This document shows, one piece after another, positions 19,027-27,892 of a stretch of DNA of 64,000 bases. Every line of letters starts with the position of its first letter. The stretch's first letter is position 1. The notes under the pieces were generated by a model. The model worked only from the letters and a program-made list of their open reading frames with translations, was not told the origin of the DNA and did not search any database. Source of the stretch: Gammaproteobacteria bacterium (lineage in GTDB: Bacteria > Pseudomonadota > Gammaproteobacteria > Burkholderiales > Burkholderiaceae_C); assembly GCA_018815325.1 (NCBI GenBank), contig JAHIYE010000021.1, positions 62,001 to 126,000 on the forward strand, given 5' to 3'. Position numbers and translations under genes: made by a program.

Positions 19027-20198
19027 AAAAAACGTCCCGATTTTTCCGCCTGGCCCTGCTCGCCTCGGCCACCGCACTGATGGTCCCGCTGGCCAGTGCG
19101 CAAGCCACGGGCAAACTGAAAGTCGGCTTGATGCTGCCCTACACCGGCACGTACGCAGCCCTGGGTACAGCCATCGAAAATGGATTCAAGCTTTATATTG
19201 ATGAACATGGCGGCAAGCTCGGTGGCCGCGAGGTTGAATACATCAAGGTGGACGATGAATCCAATCCCGCCAAGGCGACGGACAATGTCAACAAGCTAAT
19301 CAAGCGCGACAACGTTGATGTCGTGGTGGGTACTGTGCACTCCGGTGTGGTTATGGCCATGGCCAAAGTGGCGAATGACACCAACACCCTGTTGATCGTG
19401 CCTAACGCTGGCGCCAATGCGGTCACGGGACCGCTCTGTTCGAACAATATCTACCGCAGCAGTTTCAGCAACTGGCAGCCAGCCTACGCCATGGGCGAGG
19501 CGGCAGCCAAGAAGGGCTACAAGAAAGCAGTCACGATCACCTGGAAATATGGCGCTGGCGAAGAATCGGTCGGTGGGTTCAAGGAATCCTTTGAAAAGGG
19601 CGGCGGCAAGGTCGTGAAGGAACTCAGCCTGCCATTCCCCAATGTGGAGTTCCAGGCGCTGTTGACCGAAATCGCTGCCATGAAGCCTGACGTGGTCTAT
19701 ACCTTTTTTGCGGGTGGCGGTGCGGTCAAGTTCGTCAAGGACTATGCCGCAGCGGGACTCAAGGGCAAGATCCCGTTGATCGGGGCTGGCTTCCTGACCG
19801 ATGGCACGCTGGATGCGCAGGGTGCGGACGCCAGCGGCCTGCAGACGGCCTTGCACTATGCCGACAGCCTGAATACGAAGCGTGACAATGACTTCCGTCT
19901 GGCCTATGCGAAGGCCTTCAAGCTGCAGCCCGATGTGTATGCGGTACAGGGCTATGATGCTGGCCAGATTCTGGGTGCCGGGCTGGCTGCCGTGAAGGGC
20001 GATGTCAGCAAGAAAGCCGAATTTGCCGCTGCGGTGGAGCGTGCCAAGTTCGACAGCCCGCGCGGCATGTTTACCTTGTCGAAGGCACATAACCCGGTGC
20101 AGGATTTCTACCTGCGCCAGGTCAGCGGCGTGGAGAACAAGTCGATCGGGTTGGCCAGCAAGGCGCTGGCAGATCCGGCGCGCGGTTGCAAACTCTAA
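19023..20198 (+). CDS. ABC transporter substrate-binding protein (Leu/Ile/Val-type), benzoate cluster
   Basis: Periplasmic type I binding protein, 391 aa, with a signal peptide: a MKKTSRFFRL start, a hydrophobic core, and ASAQA at the likely cleavage site. The mature protein begins KLKVGLMLPYTGTYA, typical of LivJ-like proteins that in catabolic clusters bind aromatic acids. Its place right after the benzoate ligase and hydrolase genes, with a 4-nt overlap, suggests benzoate or a close analogue as ligand. It starts a complete five-gene importer. Substrate is inferred from context only. Confidence 0.85.
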   Translation: MKKTSRFFRLALLASATALMVPLASAQATGKLKVGLMLPYTGTYAALGTAIENGFKLYIDEHGGKLGGREVEYIKVDDESNPAKATDNVNKLIKRDNVDVVVGTVHSGVVMAMAKVANDTNTLLIVPNAGANAVTGPLCSNNIYRSSFSNWQPAYAMGEAAAKKGYKKAVTITWKYGAGEESVGGFKESFEKGGGKVVKELSLPFPNVEFQALLTEIAAMKPDVVYTFFAGGGAVKFVKDYAAAGLKGKIPLIGAGFLTDGTLDAQGADASGLQTALHYADSLNTKRDNDFRLAYAKAFKLQPDVYAVQGYDAGQILGAGLAAVKGDVSKKAEFAAAVERAKFDSPRGMFTLSKAHNPVQDFYLRQVSGVENKSIGLASKALADPARGCKL

Positions 20199-20270
20199 AC
20201 ACCGCGACGGCAACTTGACTCTCGCATCACCTCGCCAGCACAACGCTGACGAGGCAGAAAGACTCGCTCC

Positions 20271-21152
20271 ATGGACATGTCCATTTTCCTGATCCAGTGC
20301 CTGAATTCGCTGCAGTACGGCTTGCTGCTGTTCCTTGTGGCATCGGGATTGACGCTGATCTTCGGCATCATGGGCGTCATCAACCTCGCGCATGGCAGCT
20401 TCTACATGATTGGCGCCTACATGGCCTATGCGCTGGCGGCACCCGTGACGGCCACCTTCGGTGGTGGATTCTTTGCCACGCTGCTGGTTGGCCTGGTGCT
20501 GTCGGTGTTGCTGGGCTATGTGCTGGAGTGGGCTTTCTTCAGTTTTCTCTACGACCGCGAGCACCTGCAACAGGTGCTCATGACTTATGGGCTCATCCTG
20601 GTCTTTGAAGAGCTGCGAAGCATCATCGTGGGCGATGATGTCCATGGCGTATCGCCGCCAGATCTACTGGCGGGTACCCTGCCATTGGGCGAGTTGATGA
20701 CTTATCCTGTGTACCGTCTTTTCATCTCGGGCGTTTGTCTGGCACTGGCCTTGGGTATGTACCTGGTGTTCACACGCACCCGTCTTGGCATGATGATCCG
20801 GGCTGGCAGCACAAATCGCGAAATGGTGCAGTCACTGGGCATCGACATCCAGTTTCTTTACCGCGTGGTCTTCGCGGCTGGTGTGGCCATTGCGGTGCTC
20901 GCAGGCATGGTGGCCGCACCCGTATCCTCTGTGTATCCGGGCATGGGCAACCAGGTGCTGATCATCTGTTTTGTGGTGGTAGTGATTGGCGGCATCGGCT
21001 CGATACGTGGCGCCCTGTTGGCCTCGTTGCTGATCGGCGTGGTGGACACCTTCGGCAAGGTGCTGCTGCCCGAGGCTGCAGGTGTGCTGGTTTATGTGCT
21101 CATGGCATTGATCCTGCTGTGGAAGCCCGATGGCTTGTTCAAGGCGGGATGA
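20271..21152 (+). CDS. Branched-chain-type ABC transporter permease (LivH family), benzoate cluster
   Basis: Inner-membrane permease of 293 aa with about eight hydrophobic helices. Recognisable LivH features are GLTLIFGIMGVINLAHG near the N-terminus and the cytoplasmic loop REMVQSLGID. The C-terminal glycine-rich VVVIGGIGSIRGAL region is also typical. It follows the binding-protein gene by 72 nt, the only notable gap in this transporter set. It overlaps the next permease by ATGA. It is expected to heterodimerise with the LivM-like protein. Confidence 0.88.
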   Translation: MDMSIFLIQCLNSLQYGLLLFLVASGLTLIFGIMGVINLAHGSFYMIGAYMAYALAAPVTATFGGGFFATLLVGLVLSVLLGYVLEWAFFSFLYDREHLQQVLMTYGLILVFEELRSIIVGDDVHGVSPPDLLAGTLPLGELMTYPVYRLFISGVCLALALGMYLVFTRTRLGMMIRAGSTNREMVQSLGIDIQFLYRVVFAAGVAIAVLAGMVAAPVSSVYPGMGNQVLIICFVVVVIGGIGSIRGALLASLLIGVVDTFGKVLLPEAAGVLVYVLMALILLWKPDGLFKAG

Positions 21153-22174
21153 GCATGAAATTGCAATCCTCGACGCGGTTTGTCATCTTCGTTTTCGTCA
21201 TGCTGGCATTGTTGCCCTGGATGACGGGTAGTTACGGTGCAGACCTCGTGACCAAGGTCATGATTTTTGCCGTGCTGGCGTTGAGCCTGGAGTTGCTCGT
21301 CGGCAGTACCGGCCTGGTGTGTTTTGGTCAGGCGGCGTTCTTTGGCATTGGCGCCTATGCGGCTGTCATGTTGTCACCGCAGGACAGCTCGCCATCGCTG
21401 CTGTGGCTGATGCCTGCCTGCATTGCTGCAGCTGCGCTCTATGCCCTGGTAGTGGGCGCACTGTCCCTGCGCACCAAAGGGGTCTACTTCATCATGGTGA
21501 CACTGGCGTTTGCCCAGATGGCCTATTACGTCGTGCACGACACGCCGTTGGGTGGTGGAACCGACGGTATCTACCTCTACAACCAGCCGGTGCTGGGCTC
21601 CTGGCTCGACTTGGGCAAGCCGATGATGCTGTACGGCTTCACGCTGGCCAGCCTGATAGCGGTGTATGTTTTTCTGGCGGTGCTGCTGCGTTCGCGCTTC
21701 GGTCGTGCGCTTGCGGGCATCAAGGTAAGTGAGCAGCGCATGCGCGCCACGGGTTTTTCTACCTATCCCTACAAACTCGCCGCGTTTGTGATCTCAGGCG
21801 GTATCGCGGGTCTGGCCGGTTTCCTGTTCGCGGTCAAGGATGGCTATGTGAACCCGGAGATGCTGGGCTGGCATTTGTCCGGCTCGGTGTTGATCATGAT
21901 CATCCTGGGCGGACTGGGCCATCTGCGCGGCGCCTTGATCGGGGCCTTTGCGTTCGCCTTTTTGGAGGAGTTGTTCAAGTCGGAGGCGATCTTTGGTGCC
22001 TTTGCCAAACACTGGCACCTGGGATTGGGCTTGACCATCATTGCCAGCGTGGCCCTGTTGCCGCGCGGACTGGTGGACTTGCCGGCTCAGTGGCGTTCAC
22101 GGCTGGTCGGTCGGCACAGTGCGCCAGGCGCGAAGTTGACAGACGCAGAGGCCGGGGAGGGTGACCGGACATGA
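21149..22174 (+). CDS. Branched-chain-type ABC transporter permease (LivM family), benzoate cluster
   Basis: Second permease, 341 aa, LivM type: an N-terminal helix, then ALSLELLVGSTGLVCFGQ, which is the family's first conserved block, and IMIILGGLGHLRGAL near the end. The frame is open far upstream, but the ATG at 21149 overlaps the LivH stop (ATGA) and gives the normal protein; an ATG two codons later is possible. The C-terminal tail is polar and cytoplasmic. Pairs with the preceding permease and is coupled to the ATPase gene behind it. Confidence 0.88.
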   Translation: MSMKLQSSTRFVIFVFVMLALLPWMTGSYGADLVTKVMIFAVLALSLELLVGSTGLVCFGQAAFFGIGAYAAVMLSPQDSSPSLLWLMPACIAAAALYALVVGALSLRTKGVYFIMVTLAFAQMAYYVVHDTPLGGGTDGIYLYNQPVLGSWLDLGKPMMLYGFTLASLIAVYVFLAVLLRSRFGRALAGIKVSEQRMRATGFSTYPYKLAAFVISGGIAGLAGFLFAVKDGYVNPEMLGWHLSGSVLIMIILGGLGHLRGALIGAFAFAFLEELFKSEAIFGAFAKHWHLGLGLTIIASVALLPRGLVDLPAQWRSRLVGRHSAPGAKLTDAEAGEGDRT

Positions 22175-22923
22175 ATAACAACGATATCCTGATGCGTGGG
22201 CAGCAGATCACGCGGCGCTGGGGAGGGCTGGTCGCGCTGGCCGGTGTGTCCATTGACCTTCGGCGTGGCGAAGTCCATGCCGTCATCGGTACCAATGGCG
22301 CTGGCAAGTCGACGTTGATCAATATTCTTTCAGGTGAAATCCCACCGTCCAGTGGCTCGGTCGAGCTCCTGGGCCAGGACGTCACACGCTGGACCCAGCC
22401 GCGGCGCGCACGCGCAGGGCTGGGCCGGAGCTACCAGCGCAACACCATATTTCCCGTTTTCAGTGTGCTCGAGAATTGCCGTTTGGCCGCGCAGGCGCGT
22501 GTGCAGAAACCCTGGCGTTGGTGGGAGGGTGCGCAATCGTGCAAAACCAGTATGGAGGCGGCGAAGGACGCAGCGGCACGGGTGGGCCTGAGTGACCTGC
22601 TGGACCGCAACGCCGGCCTGCTGTCGCACGGTCAGAAACGCCAGCTTGAAATCGCCATGTGCCTGGCGACGCGCCCGCATGTCTTGCTGCTGGACGAGCC
22701 TCTGGCCGGAATGGGGGCAGAAGAAACTGATCGCATGCTGGCGTTGCTGGCCGAGTTGAAAAAATTGCATTCGATCTTGTTGGTTGAGCACGATATGGGG
22801 GCTGTGTTCCGCATTGCGGATCGCATCACGGTCATGGTCAATGGCGAGGTCATCGCTTCGGACACGCCCAAGGCCATCCGGGCCAGTGCCGAAGTGCAAG
22901 CCGCCTATCTGGGGGGGCATTGA
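22171..22923 (+). CDS. ABC transporter ATP-binding protein (LivG family), benzoate cluster
   Basis: First ATPase of the importer, 250 aa. It shows Walker A GTNGAGKST, the signature LSHGQKRQLEIAM (the LSHGQ variant is common in LivG), Walker B VLLLDE and the H-loop LVEHDM. The ATG overlaps the LivM stop, and its own stop overlaps the next ATG, so permeases and ATPases are made together. It forms a heterodimer with the LivF-like protein that follows. Confidence 0.88.
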   Translation: MNNNDILMRGQQITRRWGGLVALAGVSIDLRRGEVHAVIGTNGAGKSTLINILSGEIPPSSGSVELLGQDVTRWTQPRRARAGLGRSYQRNTIFPVFSVLENCRLAAQARVQKPWRWWEGAQSCKTSMEAAKDAAARVGLSDLLDRNAGLLSHGQKRQLEIAMCLATRPHVLLLDEPLAGMGAEETDRMLALLAELKKLHSILLVEHDMGAVFRIADRITVMVNGEVIASDTPKAIRASAEVQAAYLGGH

Positions 22924-23630
22924 TGGACCTGATTGTGGATGCCCAAAATCTGCATGCCTGGTATGACTCCAGCCATGTCCTGCACGGAGTGGATTTACAG
23001 ATTGCTCCGGGCCAGACCGTGGGTTTGCTGGGGCGCAACGGCATGGGCAAGAGCACCTTGATTCGGACCTTGCTGGGGCATGTCACCCAGCGCGATGGCC
23101 ACATCGGCTTGTTCGGGCAGGATATGTCAAGAGCCCGACCACATGAGGTCGCCCGTCTGGGCGTGGCCTATGTGCCGGAAGGACGGGGCGTGTTCCCCAA
23201 CTTGTCGGTGCGGGAAAATTTGATCATGGCGGCCCGCCGTGGCCGCGATGGTCGCAATGACTGGACCTATGAACGTGTACTCGACACCTTCCCTCGTTTG
23301 GCGGAGCGGGTCGGTAATCTGGGCGCGCAACTTTCGGGCGGTGAGCAGCAGATGCTGTCCATTGGTCGTGCGCTCATGACCCATCCGGAGCTCATCATCT
23401 TGGACGAAGCCACCGAAGGACTGGCGCCCTTGATTGTGGTGGAAATTTGGCGCGTCATTGGGGAAATCCGTGCCAGCGGCATGGCTACGCTGATCGTTGA
23501 CCGTGATTACAGCAAGGTGTTGGGTCACAGTGACCGTGCCATCGTTCTGGAAAAAGGTCAGGTGGTGCTTGAGGGTGAGGCTGAAGCGGTGGCGAAGGCT
23601 GAGTCACTGCCTGCTTATCTGGGGGTTTGA
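22923..23630 (+). CDS. ABC transporter ATP-binding protein (LivF family), benzoate cluster
   Basis: Second ATPase, 235 aa, with Walker A GRNGMGKST, signature LSGGEQQML and Walker B LIILDEATEGL. The switch region reads LIVDRDYSKVL where most LivF proteins have LVEQN, a small deviation worth noting. The ATG at 22923 shares its A with the LivG stop. It ends the plus-strand benzoate operon; 50 nt later the convergent bcsG gene ends. No strong T-rich hairpin lies between them, only an imperfect long-loop stem. Confidence 0.86.
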   Translation: MDLIVDAQNLHAWYDSSHVLHGVDLQIAPGQTVGLLGRNGMGKSTLIRTLLGHVTQRDGHIGLFGQDMSRARPHEVARLGVAYVPEGRGVFPNLSVRENLIMAARRGRDGRNDWTYERVLDTFPRLAERVGNLGAQLSGGEQQMLSIGRALMTHPELIILDEATEGLAPLIVVEIWRVIGEIRASGMATLIVDRDYSKVLGHSDRAIVLEKGQVVLEGEAEAVAKAESLPAYLGV

Positions 23631-23680
23631 GGCGAAGGGGCCGGGCCACAGGGGGTATGGATATCTGGCCTGGCACGAGG

Positions 23681-25348
23681 CTATTGCTTGATGATGTACG
23701 GGTTATTGGTTCTGTCAGCAGCATCGTACGCACGCCATTCGCTGTCCCTCAACTTGAAGAAGTAGCGGCCGTTGTTCTGCATGACAGTTGCCACCTCATC
23801 GTCTGAAACGTGACGGGTCGCGGGCAGGTTGGAGGCATAGTCTGCCGGGTTGGATGCCCCCTGTCCGTAAGGCGGGTTCGCCAGCAAGTTTGCGATCAGT
23901 TGCGACAAGGCCAGGTAGCTGCTGTCGCGTGTGATCTGAACCTGCTCTCCTTGCAAGGTCAAATCCTTCCCGATGAGCTTGATGCCCACAGGGACGTTGG
24001 TGATCGCCGGCGTCGGGATTTCGCGCAATCCTGAGATTTGGTACTTGTCACCCCGCAAGGCGGCACCGTGCTCGGGCACGATGACAAGCACGGTGCGACG
24101 CTGACTTTTCTCCAGCAGACTGATGAATTGGCTTAGATCACGCAGCAGGCCTGATGCGCGATCGCGAAAGGTTTCCTGGCTGGATTGGCCGGATTGTGTG
24201 CCACTCTGGTACCGGTTGCCATCGTGAAGCGTGATGCTGTTGTAGTACAGGGCAACCCGGCTGTCCTGTGATTTTTCTCGTGCGTCCAGCCATTTGCTCA
24301 AGATGCCGATGTCGCTGTAGATTTTCGACTCATCGAATGCGCGCATAGGTGCGGCCACGCCATCCAGGGGCAGCATTGGGACACTGATGCGTTGCTGCCG
24401 GATGAGCGGCAGGAAATCATCGAAATGACCATCGTGATTAAGTGCCAGATTGATCTCAAAACCCGCCTGCTTCAAGCTGGGCATGAGGTAGCACTGATCG
24501 GCGGCAGGCTTGTACAACCCGGGGTGGCTGGATTGGCCACAGGTTGCACGGTTGATCCGGATCGCTGCTGGTCCGCTATAGGACGCGGCAGAGTTGAAGT
24601 GGGTGAAAACGAAGTCTAGGCTGCGCCACAAGGGGTCCTTGTCAAGACCTATGGCCTGCAGGTCATCCCAGGAAAGCGAGCAGATATGCAGGAAAACAAT
24701 GTCGAAGGGCGTGCTGGACGGATCAGCTTGCGGAAAACTCACCTTGCGCTTGCTTTCCTCGGCGTAAAAGTTCTGCAGCACGGCATCCAGGCTGACGGGT
24801 TCCGAGGGCGAGTTCGATGTATCTGCCCCTGGAGATGTCACACCTGAAGCCAGCGCCGTGTCGATTTTTGTACTTTGTCCCAGGTGGATGTTGAGCGCGA
24901 CCAGTACCAGAACCACGATCACGCTGAGCCGAAGATAGGGTGCGACGAGTCGATAGATGGCCCAGACGATGACCAGCATGGCAATCACTTGCCAGTCGAT
25001 AAAGCGGCCGATCAGTTCAAGCAGGTAGCTGGTGCTGAAGCTGGAGAGTTGTGCCGATTGACTGTAGAGGCGGTCAATCGGAGGGAGCCATGAGTCATGG
25101 TAAAGCAGGGCAATAGCGGCCGGGACTGCGCTGAGGGTCCGAACGCGACGGCCCAGGGCAGACTTGATGGGCACCAGCAAAAAAGCAGCGAATGCCAGGT
25201 TCAGCAGCGGGTGAAATCCGATTAGCTCACGCCAATAGAGCAACAATTTGGCGACAAAGTAAAAACTCCAGGCACCGAGCCCTGTCCGCGTGGCTGGATG
25301 GCCCTCTGGTTGAGGGGGCTGCCTGGGCTCGTCAGGCTTGCTGGTCAC
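23681..25348 (-). CDS. bcsG: Cellulose biosynthesis protein BcsG, phosphoethanolamine transferase
   Basis: Inner-membrane enzyme that adds phosphoethanolamine to nascent cellulose in E. coli-type systems. The N-terminal ~170 residues hold about four to five membrane helices. The periplasmic alkaline-phosphatase-like domain matches BcsG closely: SYSGPAAIRI carries the nucleophile Ser equivalent to E. coli Ser278, followed by ATCGQSSHPGLY, LHDGNRYQSG and VIVPEHGAALRGD. The start is GTG at 25348, overlapping bcsF by 17 nt. Conservation of the Ser and of the metal-ligand segments suggests an active enzyme, so the product is probably pEtN-cellulose. Confidence 0.95.
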   Translation of the reverse strand: MTSKPDEPRQPPQPEGHPATRTGLGAWSFYFVAKLLLYWRELIGFHPLLNLAFAAFLLVPIKSALGRRVRTLSAVPAAIALLYHDSWLPPIDRLYSQSAQLSSFSTSYLLELIGRFIDWQVIAMLVIVWAIYRLVAPYLRLSVIVVLVLVALNIHLGQSTKIDTALASGVTSPGADTSNSPSEPVSLDAVLQNFYAEESKRKVSFPQADPSSTPFDIVFLHICSLSWDDLQAIGLDKDPLWRSLDFVFTHFNSAASYSGPAAIRINRATCGQSSHPGLYKPAADQCYLMPSLKQAGFEINLALNHDGHFDDFLPLIRQQRISVPMLPLDGVAAPMRAFDESKIYSDIGILSKWLDAREKSQDSRVALYYNSITLHDGNRYQSGTQSGQSSQETFRDRASGLLRDLSQFISLLEKSQRRTVLVIVPEHGAALRGDKYQISGLREIPTPAITNVPVGIKLIGKDLTLQGEQVQITRDSSYLALSQLIANLLANPPYGQGASNPADYASNLPATRHVSDDEVATVMQNNGRYFFKLRDSEWRAYDAADRTNNPYIIKQ

Positions 25349-25529
25349 GATCGTCTTGCTCTTGGCGGGGTGATGCGGAGGTCGTTTTGCCTGGCGAGAA
25401 GGGGCGCAGCATCACGGGCTTGTAGAAAACCTTCCGCAGCCACGTAGCCAGGCGTCCCAGCGGGCCGCTCAGCAGGGTGCCCGTTACCAGGCCGAAGGCA
25501 AAGAGAGTCAAGGCCCATGTCCAGGTCAT
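25332..25529 (-). CDS. bcsF: Cellulose biosynthesis protein BcsF (small membrane protein)
   Basis: A 65-aa protein with one N-terminal membrane helix (WALTLFAFGLVTGTLLSG) and a short basic, then charged, cytoplasmic tail. Size, topology and place between bcsE and bcsG identify it as BcsF, which in E. coli helps recruit BcsE-bound c-di-GMP signalling to BcsG at the membrane. It overlaps bcsE by 4 nt and bcsG by 17 nt, so the three are translationally coupled. Confidence 0.88.
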   Translation of the reverse strand: MTWTWALTLFAFGLVTGTLLSGPLGRLATWLRKVFYKPVMLRPFSPGKTTSASPRQEQDDRDQQA

Positions 25530-27181
25530 GGGGCACCTCCATTGCGGCGATCTTTGGCCCGGCGATCACCGGTGCGGGTATCTTTCACAACCAATGGCCG
25601 CGGCACGGCCGCGGGAGGGGGCGAGAACTGCTCGCTTGTCTGGCCTCGTACCACTTGCGACGTTACTTTTAAGGTTTTGCCGGATGTGGGGACTGCAGCG
25701 GGGTCGAACAAATCGGCTGAGTAATCTGGAAGCTGGGCAAGCCTGATCTGAGCCGCCAAGGCTTGAATCACCGCGCTGATGCGCTGCGTGGAATGAAAAC
25801 GATCCTCTGCACTGAACAGGGAGTCAATAGGAAGGCCAAAAGAGCGGCTCATCACCCGACTGACATCGGCCTTGCGGCAAGCGCTCAAGAAAAGATAGAG
25901 ATGACGCTGGTCTGCCGTGCAGATATCACCTGGGCGGTTGAGTTTGCAGTAACGCAAGGCATCCAGTGTTTGCAGGCCTGATGCAACCGGCAATTGGATG
26001 AGCGCATTCTGGATTTTCATGGCTTCTGATTGTGTCAGCATGGCTGTCACGGCCCTGGCAAACTCCTGTGGTGGCAAGTAGCCCATTTCATCCGTAGGCG
26101 AGCTGTCGGACATGGCCTCAGAGAACGTGGCCGGCAGTTTGCGTTGAAATATTTGCGATTCCACCATGGTGACCAGTGTGAGAAAACGCGAGTAGCTGAG
26201 TTCGGCTGGAACGACCAGGTTGGCGCCCAGTTTGATAGCCTGTCTTTCGCGTCCATAACGCAGGCGTGAGTTGATTTCTCTCACCACGATCTTGAGCCGG
26301 ACGCCATTGCGCTTGCGCAGGATGAAAATAGCGCGTGCCAGGCGATAGAAGTCCGTGTCTGGCAGATAAGCGAGGACGATGGTGGCAGCCACTGCTTTCG
26401 TGGTCTGGAGCACAACACCATCAAGGTTCGCGTCCATGTATTGCCACCCTTCTGCGGGCAACTCTCCAGGCTGCAGGATGGATTGCTGGGCAAACACATG
26501 GATATCGTCAACAGCCGGTGCCAGACTGGCGGGAACCAGCTCTACCTTTTCGCTTAACGAGAACGGGTGGGCCTTATCGCCAGACAGGGCGGACGTATGA
26601 GGGGGGAGTAGTCCTGAGGGGCCAAACCAATGAAAGTTTTCCCAAGTCGAATCGCCGTGTCGGGTGCTGATCCGTGCTAAGCCCGAGAAATGGTGCGAAA
26701 GTGGCAGCAGCTGTGTCATGGGGTCATTCTTGCCCATGCCATCGCTTCTGAACAGGAACAGGATGGCCTGGTTGTGATCCAGCGCCCATTCATGCCATTG
26801 ACGCAGCAGGGCCTCATCTAGTCGAGGCAGCAGGTCTTGCGCTCCCTCGATGACCAGCAGGCTGGCATTGGCGACCTGCCAGTGATGCAGATCCATCATG
26901 AGCGTGCTCAGGCCGCCTGGCCCCTGCGGGGCTGGTTGCAACTCAAAAATCTGTAGCAGGCCTTTTGTCGTGGCTTCGCCTGCCATGGCTTGCAGGCCTG
27001 ACAAAGCCAGCGAGGTGGCGGCGTCTGTGGTGCAAACTACTGCGGTGCGCTGCTCAGCGGCGCAGTTATCCATCACGCTGCGCCAAAGCAGGGCATCGAT
27101 GAGTTGTTCATCCTGAGCAGCCAAGGCATGGAGACAGCCTCGGTGAAGCACAAAGTCTGATTTTCCAATGCTCAGGCGCAT
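25526..27181 (-). CDS. bcsE: c-di-GMP-binding cellulose regulator BcsE
   Basis: Cytosolic regulator that binds c-di-GMP through its GIL domain and boosts cellulose output. The 551-aa protein has a degenerate N-terminal ATPase/receiver-like region and the GIL domain in the C-terminal half. The c-di-GMP I-site RxGD is present as RPGD near residue 415, the same place as in E. coli BcsE. A Pro/Arg-rich tail ends the protein. It is the first gene of the minus-strand bcsEFG operon, divergent from bcsR. Confidence 0.93.
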   Translation of the reverse strand: MRLSIGKSDFVLHRGCLHALAAQDEQLIDALLWRSVMDNCAAEQRTAVVCTTDAATSLALSGLQAMAGEATTKGLLQIFELQPAPQGPGGLSTLMMDLHHWQVANASLLVIEGAQDLLPRLDEALLRQWHEWALDHNQAILFLFRSDGMGKNDPMTQLLPLSHHFSGLARISTRHGDSTWENFHWFGPSGLLPPHTSALSGDKAHPFSLSEKVELVPASLAPAVDDIHVFAQQSILQPGELPAEGWQYMDANLDGVVLQTTKAVAATIVLAYLPDTDFYRLARAIFILRKRNGVRLKIVVREINSRLRYGRERQAIKLGANLVVPAELSYSRFLTLVTMVESQIFQRKLPATFSEAMSDSSPTDEMGYLPPQEFARAVTAMLTQSEAMKIQNALIQLPVASGLQTLDALRYCKLNRPGDICTADQRHLYLFLSACRKADVSRVMSRSFGLPIDSLFSAEDRFHSTQRISAVIQALAAQIRLAQLPDYSADLFDPAAVPTSGKTLKVTSQVVRGQTSEQFSPPPAAVPRPLVVKDTRTGDRRAKDRRNGGAP

Positions 27182-27700
27182 GCTGAAGCCACAGAGAAGC
27201 GCACGTCGCGTCTGAGGTCATCAAAGGACGTATTGAAAGGCAACTGCGAGTGCGAAGGTTTAGTCAATGGGTGGTCGAAATGGCTCGTGTTCGATGGGGC
27301 GGTTTGTTTACGAAGCATCGCATGCAAGCCCATAGCTGAAGGCGGCAATCATGCGTATTGCTCTTGCAGCGTTCCGACGGTTAACAGGGTATTGGTTTCT
27401 ACCTGAGCCTGAATCCAGAAAGCCACCGAATACGCTAGCAAAAAATTGTAGCTTATTCATGCCTCTGGGTAGATCATTTGATGTACAGATAACGCCCGGA
27501 TCTTGCCGGTGCGCATTGCTGGCGAACAAAACGCCTCGGGCCGTCAGTGCCAGCCAGCCTGCAGCGTGTGTCGGCGAACCGCTACAAAATTATCCAGAAT
27601 ATAGCGATAGTGCAAAAGTCTTCGGTCCCCTACCATCAAGTTGTATTCAATTCCTTGAGTGCTACGCCATCAGGAATGTATTTCAACAAGACACCTCACC
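27182..27700. promoter_or_regulatory. 519-nt divergent gap between bcsE and bcsR, promoter region of both cellulose operons
   Basis: No convincing gene is present: the one 117-codon frame here lacks a ribosome site and family-like sequence. The gap is more AT-rich than its neighbours. A TACAAT hexamer on the minus strand (near 27444) and TATAGC on the plus strand (near 27601) could be -10 elements, but matching -35 elements are weak. The length leaves room for activator binding (for example c-di-GMP-responsive regulators), though no clear palindrome was found. Confidence 0.4.
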
Positions 27701-27892
27701 ATGAACAAGGACAGCCATAAACCGCAGGTGCTTTCATCAAACGACGTTCGCAATGCGTTCACGCATTTCAACGCGGTTTCCGCGCGCGAGTCGTATGGTG
27801 AAATCGTACGCGATGAGGCCCGTCTGAGGGCTGCTCGTCGCTGGCCACTGTTGGCTGAAATCCAAAGCCTGGCCGCCCATGAGGCGAAGTGA
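27701..27892 (+). CDS. bcsR: Cellulose biosynthesis protein BcsR
   Basis: A 63-aa protein that is easy to miss. Its C-terminal part contains RRWPLLAEI, matching the conserved RWPLLAEF end of E. coli BcsR (YhjR), and the rest is a short acidic/helical region as in that family. BcsR binds BcsQ and is needed to assemble the cellulose machine. The ATG at 27701 is preferred over an in-frame start at 27659. Its stop overlaps the GTG start of bcsQ (GTGA), the usual bcsR-bcsQ arrangement. It opens the plus-strand operon. Confidence 0.85.
   Translation: MNKDSHKPQVLSSNDVRNAFTHFNAVSARESYGEIVRDEARLRAARRWPLLAEIQSLAAHEAK

Noticed and set aside
27351-27704. 117-codon plus-strand frame in the bcsE/bcsR gap
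   Set aside because: No ribosome site, unusual composition, overlaps the bcsR start and has no recognisable domain.
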